From Candidatus Cloacimonas sp. (GTDB lineage Bacteria > Cloacimonadota > Cloacimonadia > Cloacimonadales > Cloacimonadaceae), in contig DAONFA010000039.1 of NCBI GenBank assembly GCA_035403355.1, forward strand, positions 1-16,497: a stretch of DNA of 16,497 bases, written 5' to 3'. Shown one piece after another: positions 1 through 7,543 of the stretch. Both the position numbers and the translations under genes were made by a program. The notes under the pieces were generated by a model. It searched no databases, was not told where the DNA came from, and saw only the letters and a program-made list of their open reading frames with translations. Positions within the stretch are counted from its first letter, which is position 1; every line of letters begins with the position of its first letter.

Positions 1-63
1 TTACCTCTGCATCTCGTTGCAAACCACAGAAGAATCGGTTTAGAGTCAAAACTCCGCAACCTC

Positions 64-367
64 AAAATTGTGAGTTAAAACAAGAATAATACCCTTCCCA
101 GATAAATGCCGGAATTTTCTCAATAACCCTCCGATATGACTCCCATATCGTTCCCATATCGCGATATGGGAGTGATACGGGAATCTCATTAGCCGCATAG
201 CGCAAAGAAGAAGAAGCTGGTAAACAGATAGCTTGGGATTGAAAAAAGGTAATTGGTGCGGATAGTGAGTTATCGCATTATGGTGTTGTTATTCTATACC
301 GTGTTGATTTCGGGTGATTGAAAGTTGGGTTGGAAGGGTGTATGCTTTTGTTTTAACTCACAATTTT
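64..367. repeat. Segment bounded by 20-bp perfect inverted repeats
   Basis: The 20 bases at 64-83 (AAAATTGTGAGTTAAAACAA) recur as their exact reverse complement at 348-367, enclosing about 264 bp with no convincing gene. A related copy with a few differences lies at 442-460 in the same orientation as the left arm. The enclosed stretch contains the palindromic array at 129-183. A non-coding segment of about 300 bp with terminal inverted repeats resembles a MITE, but no target-site duplication is obvious. Mobility is an inference. Confidence 0.5.
129..183. repeat. 11-bp-phased palindromic array (first copy of the architecture)
   Basis: Five consecutive 11-base units lie at 129-139, 140-150, 151-161, 162-172 and 173-183. 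Units two and three are near-copies of CTCCCATATCG. The fourth is the exact reverse complement of the second, and the fifth is a diverged reverse copy. The centre is an 18-bp perfect palindrome, CCCATATCGCGATATGGG, at 153-170, and alternative pairing of 139-150 with 162-173 is also possible. The role is unknown: it could be a protein-binding array with one unit per helical turn, or a cruciform or hairpin. The same layout with unrelated sequence occurs at 15728-15802. Confidence 0.7.
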
Positions 368-492
368 TCAGATTTCAGACCAGCTAAAAAGCGGTTGTAA
401 GTGAAAAAATTCGCAGGGTGTGGTTTCATTGAAGGCAGGTGAAAATTGTAAGTCAAAACCTCCCACCGATGGCATCGTGATTTTTTAGAAGG

Positions 493-512
493 GGTTGACC
501 AGGAGGTCAACC
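493..512. repeat. REP-like hairpin module A
   Basis: GGTTGACC and GGTCAACC form a perfect 8-bp stem around the loop AGGA. Near-identical copies with one base lost from the second arm lie at 15457-15475 and 15547-15565. A variant with compensated stem changes lies at 4064-4083. A short recurring extragenic palindrome fits a REP-like element. Confidence 0.65.
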
Positions 513-522
513 ATCCGCTCTC

Positions 523-539
523 GCCCTGAAGGGCTTTTT
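523..539 (+). terminator. Terminator-like stem (module B)
   Basis: GCCC, loop TGAA, GGGC is followed directly by five T. The stem is short, so real termination is uncertain. The same motif with loop TAAG and seven T follows the gene ending at 15403, always downstream of or next to module A, so it travels as part of a composite repeat. Confidence 0.35.
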
Positions 540-551
540 GGCAGAGGGCAG

Positions 552-656
552 AAAGCGGAGAGCGGAGAGCGGAGAGCTGAGAGCAGAGAGCGGAGAGCTG
601 AGAGCAAGGAGCGGAGAGCTGAGAGCAAAGATCAGAGAGCTGAGAGCAAAGAGCGG
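552..656. repeat. Fifteen tandem 7-bp units (module C)
   Basis: Fifteen contiguous heptamers of consensus AGAGCNN fill exactly 105 bp. A higher-order 21-bp pattern (AGAGCGG, AGAGCTG, AGAGCAA) recurs with variations. The array leaves several frames on both strands open, which gives spurious small reading frames rich in Glu/Arg/Ser. Two leftover units occur at 15603-15615 after the same module order. No ribosome-binding site or protein family supports coding. Confidence 0.8.
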
Positions 657-722
657 AGGGTGTGTCGTCCTGAAGGGTTTTAAGTTGGTATTCTTCATTT
701 ATCCATTATTTTTCATTCGTTC

Positions 723-758
723 TTGACAAAATCTCTTTCTTTTTTTGACTGGTATGAA
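723..758 (+). promoter_or_regulatory. Possible promoter for the 776 operon
   Basis: A perfect TTGACA lies at 723-728 and an extended -10-like TGGTATGAA at 750-758. The spacing between them (24 bp) is too long for both to act together. One may be used with a weak partner. A promoter is expected here because the six-gene cluster starts at 776. Confidence 0.25.
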
Positions 759-775
759 AATAGTGGAGATAAGCG

Positions 776-1873
776 ATGGAAAACCGGATTTATGAATACT
801 TAAGTGTATTCATAATGGCGTGGCTATTTGTGTATGGTTTAACGCCTTTCATCATTCGTTTGGCAAATGCTTTGAACTTTGTAGATAAGCCCGAAGCGCG
901 TAAGATACACTTGAAAAACATTCCTCTTTTAGGGGGTTTAAGTGTAGCCACCGGTTTTGTATTGCTGTGTATTTATGATGTTTTGATATCTCCGGGGCGT
1001 TATTTGGATAAGCCGATGCTGGGTTATTTAGGTGGTTCAATTTTTATTGTTTTAATTGGCTTGATAGATGATCACAAGGGAATGGTTCCGCAGGTAAAAT
1101 TAGCAGGTCAGATAGCGGTAAGTTTGCTGTTTATCGGCACGAATTTTACCGTTGGCGAATTGGGGTTGATGTTTGGCAGCATATATCTTTCCTTGCCGCT
1201 GATGTTATTGTGGATGGTAGGATTGATGAATGCGCTCAATTTTTTAGATAATATGGATGGCATATTAAGTGGAATGGCCGGCATTTTAGGGCTGGGATTT
1301 TTTGCTTTTGCTTTAATCAATACTACGCAGGCAAATCAGGAAGCGATGGCTTTAATGGCACTAATAGCTCTTAGTTTTGCCGGTTCCGCTTTGGGTTTTT
1401 TACCCTATAATTTTAATCCGGCGCGCATTTTTTTAGGTGATGCCGGCAGTATGTTTATCGGTTATTTTTTATCCTCAATGGGAATCTTGATGGCTCGTTA
1501 TGCAGCCAATCGTTATAATGACAGTTTTTTTTATCTGCTGCCGGTGCTGATGTTATCTTATGCTATTTTTGATATTTCGCTGGTAAGTTACACTCGCAGA
1601 AGGGATGGAAGGCAAGTTACCCAAGGGGGCAAAGATCATAGTACGCACAGGATGAATACTGTTTTAGGTTCGGTTAAAATAACTGCGATAATGATTTACA
1701 CCATCAATGTGTTGATTGCGTTAACCTCAATAATTATCTTTAAAATAGGCAATCGGCATTTACTGATCATAACGACCGTTATTTTTGCCCTTTTCTTTTT
1801 ATTTATTGGCAGAAAGCTGGATAAGGTGCCTATTGTGGTTCCGGCGAACCAGCAAAAACACAAAACGGGGTAA
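776..1873 (+). CDS. WecA/TagO-like undecaprenyl-phosphate sugar-1-phosphate transferase
   Basis: A 365-residue polytopic membrane enzyme of the MraY/WecA family (glycosyltransferase family 4). The family moves a HexNAc-1-phosphate from a UDP-sugar to undecaprenyl phosphate at the inner membrane and so starts O-antigen, teichoic acid or similar glycan synthesis. Visible family signatures are the N-terminal loop with DKPEARKIH and PLLGG (about 37-54), the Asp pair D98-D99, NALNFLDNMDG (152-162), FLGDAGS with D222, and the cytoplasmic loop KDHSTHR (286-292), with many hydrophobic segments between them. The KDH-type loop favours WecA/TagO over MraY. The sugar substrate cannot be read from the sequence. 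The start at 776 follows a purine-rich GGAGAT stretch. It is the first gene of a tight cluster, two bases before the next gene. Confidence 0.88.
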   Translation: MENRIYEYLSVFIMAWLFVYGLTPFIIRLANALNFVDKPEARKIHLKNIPLLGGLSVATGFVLLCIYDVLISPGRYLDKPMLGYLGGSIFIVLIGLIDDHKGMVPQVKLAGQIAVSLLFIGTNFTVGELGLMFGSIYLSLPLMLLWMVGLMNALNFLDNMDGILSGMAGILGLGFFAFALINTTQANQEAMALMALIALSFAGSALGFLPYNFNPARIFLGDAGSMFIGYFLSSMGILMARYAANRYNDSFFYLLPVLMLSYAIFDISLVSYTRRRDGRQVTQGGKDHSTHRMNTVLGSVKITAIMIYTINVLIALTSIIIFKIGNRHLLIITTVIFALFFLFIGRKLDKVPIVVPANQQKHKTG

Positions 1874-1875
1874 AT

Positions 1876-2613
1876 ATGGAACTGATTATTTTAGGTGCCG
1901 GAGCAGGGATGCCCGAACCGGGCAAACATCTATCCAGTATTCTAATTCGTAGAGCGGAACAATTGATTATGGCGGATTGTGGAGATAGCTGTGCTCACCG
2001 GTTACTGGAACATAATATTGCGGCAGAAGAATTGGATGCCATTTTTATAACGCATTACCATCCTGACCATATTGGGGGTCTGTTTATGGTTTTGCAGATG
2101 TTGTATTTGCAAAATAGAAAACGAGACCTGTTACTTTTTTTGCCTGAGCGTCCTGCTTCTTTTCTGGAAATTTTACAGCTGATGTACACTTTTCCGCAAA
2201 AATTCGGTTTTAACTTGTTGATTAGGGATATGGAACAAGCGGAGCTATATTTTGATTGGATTTCTGCCGTTCCTAATGATCATTTGCTGCGTTATGCCAA
2301 TATTATCAGTGAGCATAATTTGCCAAATCAAATGCAATCCTGGTCACTCTGTTTTACCGGAAAAAATGGTAACTTTGTTTATACCAGTGATATAGAAACA
2401 ACCGACTGCATTATGGAGATATTGAAAGAGGCACATACGGTTTTAGTGGATGCTGGCCATCCGGAACCGGAACAGATATTAAAATTACAATATACTGCCC
2501 TCAAGAGAATAATCTTAACCCATGGACTAAGCCCGAAGCTGGAAGAAAAGAAAGATTTGCTAAATCCTGAGATATTTGAATTTGCCAAAGAAGATGTTGT
2601 TTACCAGATATAG
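1876..2613 (+). CDS. MBL-fold metallohydrolase, RNase Z/ElaC-like
   Basis: A 245-residue metallo-beta-lactamase-fold protein. It opens with the RNase Z-like LGAGAGMP...SSILIR strand pattern, then MADCGD, the metal-binding motif HYHPDH (about 60-65) followed by IGG, a further His in the middle of the protein, the metal-bridging Asp in YTSDIE (about 171), and a late LTHGLSP His (about 215). These are the expected ligands for a di-zinc site. tRNA 3'-end processing is possible, but the sequence lacks an obvious long exosite arm, so it may be another RNase Z-like hydrolase. The ATG lies two bases after the upstream stop. The end overlaps the start of the TPR lipoprotein gene. Fold assignment is firm, substrate unknown. 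Confidence 0.82.
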   Translation: MELIILGAGAGMPEPGKHLSSILIRRAEQLIMADCGDSCAHRLLEHNIAAEELDAIFITHYHPDHIGGLFMVLQMLYLQNRKRDLLLFLPERPASFLEILQLMYTFPQKFGFNLLIRDMEQAELYFDWISAVPNDHLLRYANIISEHNLPNQMQSWSLCFTGKNGNFVYTSDIETTDCIMEILKEAHTVLVDAGHPEPEQILKLQYTALKRIILTHGLSPKLEEKKDLLNPEIFEFAKEDVVYQI

Positions 2614-4003
2614 AATCATTTTGCTGCTGATAATGCTGATTGTTCTTAGCGGCTGTGAAATTAACCGTTTAAGAAGTGCGGAAGATTTATATAACAAGAA
2701 CTTATATGCCGCAGCCATTGAAGAACTGGATGATCTTGTTTTAAGTGCAGAAAATAGAGCTATTGCCACGCGAGCTGAAATAGTGCGTTCCAATTGTTAT
2801 TCTGCGTTGGCTGAAGCAGCCGTGGAAAGAAAGAACTGGACCCTGGCAATCCGTTTTTTCAAGCTTGCCAATTCCGATGCTGCCAATTTGCGGCTGGGAG
2901 AAATTTATCTAAATCTTGCTGCGGAAGCAGAAAAAACAGGTAGTCCGGTAACCGCTAAAGCATATTTGGATGCCATTCTTAGAGAGGTTCCCGATAGTCC
3001 ATTATTACCAGAAGTATTATATCATCGGATTGGATACTTTATAGAAGTGAAATCCGATAATGAAGCTGCTTGGAATGACTATATGCGTTTGTTTGATAAC
3101 TATCCTAATAGTCCTTATGAAATTCTGGCACGGAATTATGTGCTGCGCTTTATACCGGAAAAATTGCAATATGCTGAAATTTTGAATGAACAGGGCTATT
3201 ATGCCGATGCCTTAAAAGAACTGTTTGAACTATCCAAATATCCGGTTGTAGATATGGAACAGGTAAATAAACAAATTTCCGCCGTTTATGAAAAACAGGC
3301 AGAAGAACTGCTTAGCGAACAGGATTATATTGAAGCTGACCGTTTATTCAGAATTGCGATGCAATATTACCCTCAGAAAAAAGCCAGCATCACTAACCGT
3401 CTGGAATCCATCACCAACCTTTTTATCCAAAAAGGCAACAGTTTACTGGAAGCAGGCGATTTTGAAGGTGCCTTGGCTCATTATCGTAAGACCTTTGATA
3501 TAATACCTGATTACCCTCCAGCCATGGAAGCAATAAACCGTCTATTTACAATTCAGGAAAACATCCGCAAAGCAGCGAACCTCTATTCTCAGGCAGAAAA
3601 AATGGAAGCAACCGGTAAACTGAATGAAGCATTGCAAACCTATAATGCAGCTTATGCTTTAGACCCTAAACCCGAATATAAACAAAGAGCAGGTTTAATT
3701 CAAAACTTGATTGAAGCCAATAAAAATCCTTCGGCTTTTGCCCGCAAAATAATTACTGAATATAGGGGTGGATTATTAACCAACCGGATTCAAAAGCAAA
3801 AGCAAGAACTGCTGAAACGCTATAAGCAAAATGAGATTCAAGATAGCGGATGGAAATTGATGCTCTCTACAGGACAGTATAAGTATGAAGCACGCTACGA
3901 CTTACTTACGCCTAATGAGACCTATTTGTATGTGTGGCAAATCAATTTGCGAGACCGGAGTATTATTCCTTTAAACAAACTCTCTGAGGCGTTGATGCAA
4001 TGA
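2594..4003 (+). CDS. TPR-repeat lipoprotein
   Basis: About 469 residues. The first 21 form a lipoprotein signal: basic start, hydrophobic core LLLIMLIVL, and lipobox LSGC with the lipidated Cys at about 21. The rest is almost entirely helical TPR-like hairpins, with recurring patterns such as YNKNLYAAAIEELDDL, EQDYIEADRLFRIAMQYYP, LLEAGDFEGALAHYRKTFDIIPDYPPA and ATGKLNEALQTYNAAYALDP. It is probably anchored in an envelope membrane as a scaffold or assembly protein, but the partner is unknown. I chose ATG 2594 because it puts the signal peptide at the N terminus. A TTG at 2576 would add six residues. The start overlaps the MBL gene by 20 bases, and the stop overlaps the next start as ATGA, suggesting translational coupling. 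Confidence 0.85.
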   Translation: MLFTRYRIILLLIMLIVLSGCEINRLRSAEDLYNKNLYAAAIEELDDLVLSAENRAIATRAEIVRSNCYSALAEAAVERKNWTLAIRFFKLANSDAANLRLGEIYLNLAAEAEKTGSPVTAKAYLDAILREVPDSPLLPEVLYHRIGYFIEVKSDNEAAWNDYMRLFDNYPNSPYEILARNYVLRFIPEKLQYAEILNEQGYYADALKELFELSKYPVVDMEQVNKQISAVYEKQAEELLSEQDYIEADRLFRIAMQYYPQKKASITNRLESITNLFIQKGNSLLEAGDFEGALAHYRKTFDIIPDYPPAMEAINRLFTIQENIRKAANLYSQAEKMEATGKLNEALQTYNAAYALDPKPEYKQRAGLIQNLIEANKNPSAFARKIITEYRGGLLTNRIQKQKQELLKRYKQNEIQDSGWKLMLSTGQYKYEARYDLLTPNETYLYVWQINLRDRSIIPLNKLSEALMQ

Positions 4004-4141
4004 AAGCAATGAGCAAAACTGGAACGGCTCTTATTGAACGACAAGGATGTCGTTCTTCCGGAGGGTTGATGTCCTCATCAACCACAAAATGTGAACGACA
4101 AGGATGTCGTTCTTCCGGTGCAATGAAAGCAATGAGTAAAA
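3996..4141. repeat. In-frame repeat insertion flanked by a 23-bp direct duplication
   Basis: The 23 bases at 3996-4018 (containing ATGAAAGCAATGAG) recur at 4119-4141 with one mismatch, 123 bp apart. Between them lie two identical copies of hairpin module D, GAACGACAAGGATGTCGTTC (4036-4055 and 4093-4112), each followed by TTCCGG. Between these two sits the module A variant GGTTGATG, loop TCCT, CATCAACC (4064-4083). Module D recurs in reverse complement in the 15.4-kb repeats. The insertion is 41 codons long and keeps the reading frame of the 4000 gene. Confidence 0.8.
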
Positions 4142-4725
4142 TATTCATCTTCTTTTTGCTGTGCATAATTTCCGGATTTCCGGTGCTTCCGTTAAATGCA
4201 CAGAGCTTTGATATTCAGGCATTTTCTGACACTACTAAATACGGCTGGAAAGATTATCTGGATAGAAATGCCTATCGTCAGGACTTGAAACAGCGTCAGG
4301 ACTTACTGCAACTTTATGAAATGGAAGCCCAACCTTTAAATTCCAATATCTTAAAATCGGTAATTATTCCCGGTTGGGGTCAATTCTCAACTAAAGAAAG
4401 CACCAAGGGAACTGTTATTTTGGGTGCGGAAATAGTGCTGGCAGGTTCTTCCCTCTATTTTATGGATAGAGCTATGGGAAAATATAACTTATATAAACAG
4501 GCAACCCAGGTAGATGAAATTGAAAAATATTACAAGGATGCGCAAGTTCCCTATCAATATTCTTTTATCCTGATGGGTTTTGCCGGAATAATTTGGGCTT
4601 ACAATATCTTTGATGTAATTCAATCCACACAGGATTATAATGTCCGCCTGTGGGAAGAAATTATAGAACGCAGTAAAAGCGGTCCTATAAATGTTACTCC
4701 TGCAGGAATAGAAGTGAGGTTTTAG
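4000..4725 (+). CDS. DUF5683-like membrane protein with repeat-derived N-terminal extension
   Basis: The reading frame from ATG 4000 gives 241 residues. The core resembles DUF5683 proteins of uncharacterised function: KSVIIPGWGQF (about 114-124) followed by a hydrophobic segment TVILGAEIVLAGSSLYF and a second one, FILMGFAGIIWAYNIF. A signal peptide (MKAMSKIFIFFLLCIISGF..LNAQ) begins only at residue 42. The first 41 residues are translated from an inserted repeat that duplicates the original start, so MKAMSK occurs twice. The ancestral start is probably the one now at 4123 (200 residues) or 4132. Translation may still begin at 4000, coupled to the upstream stop through ATGA, or re-start at 4123. 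I see no strong ribosome-binding site at either. It abuts the next gene without a gap. Confidence 0.75.
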   Translation: MKAMSKTGTALIERQGCRSSGGLMSSSTTKCERQGCRSSGAMKAMSKIFIFFLLCIISGFPVLPLNAQSFDIQAFSDTTKYGWKDYLDRNAYRQDLKQRQDLLQLYEMEAQPLNSNILKSVIIPGWGQFSTKESTKGTVILGAEIVLAGSSLYFMDRAMGKYNLYKQATQVDEIEKYYKDAQVPYQYSFILMGFAGIIWAYNIFDVIQSTQDYNVRLWEEIIERSKSGPINVTPAGIEVRF

Positions 4726-5148
4726 ATGGCTAACCGCTTGGTAATAATAATGCTTATTTTACTAACTGCTTTTCTCGGTTCCTGCAGTTTGAAACGCAGT
4801 AATCCTCTTGATCCTAATGGCAATCAAGATATTGTTATCCCTGAACCGGTTACCGGAATTACTTATGCAACCTCTTCTCAAAATCAAATTCCCTGCAGTG
4901 TAACAGTATCCTGGAAAGCAAATAGCCCTTATAATACAGATGGCTATTATATTTACCGCGGATTGGGTTATTATTCATCTTTTGCTTTAGTAGGTGATGT
5001 AAAAGACACCCTCTTCGTGCATAGCAGTGCTAATGACCCTACGGTTAGACCTGGAGATTATTACTATCGTGTTTCTGCCTATAATGAATATCCTGAAGGC
5101 AAACTGGAAGGTCGCAGGTCTGAACCAAAATGGGTTCGTATCCCTTAG
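4726..5148 (+). CDS. Small lipoprotein with fibronectin type III-like domain
   Basis: A 140-residue protein. The N terminus is a lipoprotein signal peptide (hydrophobic VIIMLILLTAFL, lipobox LGSC, Cys at about 20), followed by the linker LKRSNPLDPNG common in secreted lipoproteins. Residues about 40-138 read as one FN3-like beta-sandwich: VTGITYA, SVTVSWKANS, DGYYIYRG, FVHSSA and YYYRVSAYNEYPEGKLEGRRSEP. This points to an envelope-anchored binding or structural protein. The ligand is unknown. The start directly follows the upstream TAG, and the helicase gene begins two bases after its stop, so all three are probably co-transcribed. Confidence 0.75.
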   Translation: MANRLVIIMLILLTAFLGSCSLKRSNPLDPNGNQDIVIPEPVTGITYATSSQNQIPCSVTVSWKANSPYNTDGYYIYRGLGYYSSFALVGDVKDTLFVHSSANDPTVRPGDYYYRVSAYNEYPEGKLEGRRSEPKWVRIP

Positions 5149-5150
5149 CT

Positions 5151-7328
5151 ATGGACCATAATTTTTATGCTTCCCAACTGAACGAAAGGCAGCTGGAGGT
5201 AGTAACTGATACAGAAAATCCCGTTTTAGTGCTTGCCGGAGCCGGTTCCGGAAAAACCCGCTCCTTAATTTACAGGACTGCTTATTTAATTAAAGAACAG
5301 AATGTGCATCCCTGGAATATCCTGATTGTTACTTTCACGAATAAGGCAGCCCGCGAACTGCAGGAACGCCTGGAAAAATTATTGAATATTCCGGTAAGGT
5401 CTTTATGGGTGGGAACTTTTCACTCTATCTGCTGTCGCATTTTGCGTTATGAAAGTGCTAACCTGCCTTTTAATGCCAATTTTTCCATTTACGATGACGA
5501 TACTCAAAAATCGCTGCTGAAGAAGATTTACAAGGAATATGGCATTGATAAACAGAACTTTCCCGTTAACCATATTCTAAACCGCATCAGCCGATACAAA
5601 AATAAACTGATGCTACCTGAAGATATTCAAATGCAAGAAGAAGATAAAGATAGTGAGTTTGCTGTTTTTTTGAATATTTACCGGCTTTATCAACAACAGC
5701 TTTTACTAAATCAGGCATTAGATTTTGACGATATCTTGCTGTGGACGGCTAAACTATTGATGACTAATAACACAGTGCGAGAAAAATACCGCGCTCAATT
5801 TCAATATGTGATGATTGATGAATATCAGGATACCAATACAGCTCAGTTTGAAATCGTGCATCAAATTGCTGCTGGACATCAAAGGGTTTGCGTTGTGGGA
5901 GATGACGATCAGGCAATTTACAGTTTTCGGGGAGCCAGTTTACGCAACATTCTGGAATTTGAAAAGGATTATAACTGCGTGCATAGCATTCGCTTAGAAC
6001 AAAATTACCGGAGCACAGGAAATATTTTAGCTTTAGCTAATGCCATTATTGCCAATAACAGAAGAAGACACCGCAAAGAACTTTGGAGTGAACTTCCCCT
6101 TGGCGATAAACCAATCCTTGCCGTTTATGAAAACGAAATTGAAGAAGCAAATAGAATTACCGAGGCAATTATAAAACTGCAGGAAAAAGGGATTCCTTTA
6201 CGCAATATAGCTGTTTTATATAGAACCAACGCCCAGTCCCGGGTTTTTGAGAGTGCTTTAATTCAGGCAGAAATTCCTTACAGCATCGTGGGTGGAGTGC
6301 AATTCTATCAACGCAAGGAAATTAAAGACCTCCTGGCATATCTATATGTTTTAAGTAATCTGAATGATAACGAATCCCTCTTAAGGATTATCAATGAACC
6401 CGCAAGAGGAATTGGACAGACAAGTATCAACCGCCTAATCGGTTTTGCTAATAAAACGCGGATTTCTCTTTTCAGGGCAATCCAAAATGTGGATGCCATT
6501 GAAGATATGGGAAATCCGGCAAAAAAGAGAATAGGTGAATTCTGCTTACTAATGGAAAGATGGCAGCAGAGCGTTTCCCAAAAACCTGCTCTGGAACTGG
6601 TGAAAACCATTGTGGAAGAATTGGGCTTAATTAGCCATTACCAGAATAGTAACGATCCTCAGGATATTGCCCGCGCTGAAAACCTGGTAGAATTTGTAAC
6701 TTCCGTAAGTGAATTCAGTGAGCACTTCTATCAGGAATATGAACGCGAACCTGTAATTGCCGATTATTTGCCTTATGTGGCTTTGCAAACAGATTTGGAC
6801 AGAGTGAAAGAAGGAGTGGATTCCATTCGGTTAATGACTTTGCATAATGCCAAGGGCTTGGAATTTGAAGCAGTGTTAATTGCCGGTTTGGAAGATGAAC
6901 TTCTCCCCCATAGATTAAGTATGAATAATCAGGATAGCATTGAAGAAGAAAGACGCCTGTTTTATGTAGGCATCACCAGAGCAAAAAACTATCTGCATTT
7001 AAGCTATACAAAAAGTCGGCGCTTGTATGATACATTTTATTTTCCTGTTCCGAGCCAATTTTTGGCAGAAGTGGATTCCGGATTATTTTGTTATTCGGAG
7101 GGTGATTTTGGCATCGCTCAGCCCCCGAAACGAATGAAAAAACCGATTAAAGTTATCACTGAAAGCCAGAAGCATTATAGAATTGGGCAGAAGATTTTTC
7201 ATCCGGAATATGGCAGAGGCATAATATTAAATGTAGATGGCGAAGGTGCTGATGCCCGATTGACGATTTCTTTCGGCAATAAATTAGTTAAAATAATTGG
7301 AAGCTATGTTAAGAGTGAAGAGGGCTAA
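5151..7328 (+). CDS. uvrD: UvrD/PcrA/Rep-family superfamily 1A DNA helicase
   Basis: A 725-residue ATP-dependent 3'-5' DNA helicase of the UvrD/PcrA type. Visible motifs: Q-motif LNERQLEVV (10-18), Walker A AGAGSGKT (29-36, K35), TFTNKAARE, GTFHSICCRILR, Walker B MIDEYQDTN (D223, E224), GDDDQAIYSFRGA (about 250-262), LEQNYRST, LMTLHNAKGLEFE and EERRLFYVGITRAK. The last ~50 residues (IGQKIFHPEYGRGIILNVDGEG...) match the PcrA C-terminal Tudor-like domain known to contact RNA polymerase. The family works in mismatch repair, nucleotide excision repair and removal of proteins or R-loops. ATG 5151 aligns with the usual family N terminus. An in-frame ATG at 5130 would add seven residues and overlap the upstream gene. 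The length fits PcrA. Confidence 0.95.
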   Translation: MDHNFYASQLNERQLEVVTDTENPVLVLAGAGSGKTRSLIYRTAYLIKEQNVHPWNILIVTFTNKAARELQERLEKLLNIPVRSLWVGTFHSICCRILRYESANLPFNANFSIYDDDTQKSLLKKIYKEYGIDKQNFPVNHILNRISRYKNKLMLPEDIQMQEEDKDSEFAVFLNIYRLYQQQLLLNQALDFDDILLWTAKLLMTNNTVREKYRAQFQYVMIDEYQDTNTAQFEIVHQIAAGHQRVCVVGDDDQAIYSFRGASLRNILEFEKDYNCVHSIRLEQNYRSTGNILALANAIIANNRRRHRKELWSELPLGDKPILAVYENEIEEANRITEAIIKLQEKGIPLRNIAVLYRTNAQSRVFESALIQAEIPYSIVGGVQFYQRKEIKDLLAYLYVLSNLNDNESLLRIINEPARGIGQTSINRLIGFANKTRISLFRAIQNVDAIEDMGNPAKKRIGEFCLLMERWQQSVSQKPALELVKTIVEELGLISHYQNSNDPQDIARAENLVEFVTSVSEFSEHFYQEYEREPVIADYLPYVALQTDLDRVKEGVDSIRLMTLHNAKGLEFEAVLIAGLEDELLPHRLSMNNQDSIEEERRLFYVGITRAKNYLHLSYTKSRRLYDTFYFPVPSQFLAEVDSGLFCYSEGDFGIAQPPKRMKKPIKVITESQKHYRIGQKIFHPEYGRGIILNVDGEGADARLTISFGNKLVKIIGSYVKSEEG

Positions 7329-7345
7329 ATGGTGAGTTGGCAGTT

Positions 7346-7425
7346 GGCGAGATGGCAAGATGGCGAGATGGCGAGATAGCGAGATGGCGAGATAGCGAGA
7401 TGGCGAGATGGCGAGATGGTGAGAT
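7346..7425. repeat. Ten tandem 8-bp units between uvrD and mfd
   Basis: Ten contiguous octamers with consensus GGCGAGAT (variants AGCGAGAT, GGCAAGAT and GGTGAGAT) start 17 bases after the helicase stop. The array is bordered on both sides by GGCAGTTGGC (7339-7348 and 7426-7435), so the border motif is itself duplicated. No coding support. The 215-bp gap holds only this and the 9-bp repeats. Confidence 0.85.
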
Positions 7426-7458
7426 GGCAGTTGGCAAGTATAAAGAATTAAAATAATC

Positions 7459-7540
7459 TATCTGTGTTATCCGTGAAATCTGTGAGAGACAGAATTAGAG
7501 ACAAAGAATATATCTGTGTTATCTGTGAAATCTGTGAGAG
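7459..7540. repeat. Two 30-bp direct repeats built of 9-bp units, ending at the mfd start
   Basis: Positions 7459-7488 and 7511-7540 are 30-base copies with one mismatch, 52 bp apart. Each contains three 9-mers: ATCTGTGTT, ATCYGTGAA and ATCTGTGAG. The second copy ends three bases before the mfd ATG, so its GAGAG end is the only purine-rich stretch that could act as ribosome-binding site for mfd. Confidence 0.75.
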
Positions 7541-7543
7541 TAA

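Noticed and set aside
461..487. Terminator at CACCGATGGCATCGTG followed by six T
   Set aside because: The stem has a bulge and at most three plus three pairs around a very tight loop, and no gene end lies upstream in the window.
129..660. CRISPR array
   Set aside because: The repeats here are contiguous short units or dyads without unique spacers of constant length, and no cas genes are present.
495..726. Small open frames on both strands over the heptamer array
   Set aside because: They exist because a 7-bp repeat without stop triplets leaves several frames open. The peptides are simple Glu/Arg/Ser or Leu/Ser repeats and none has a ribosome-binding site.
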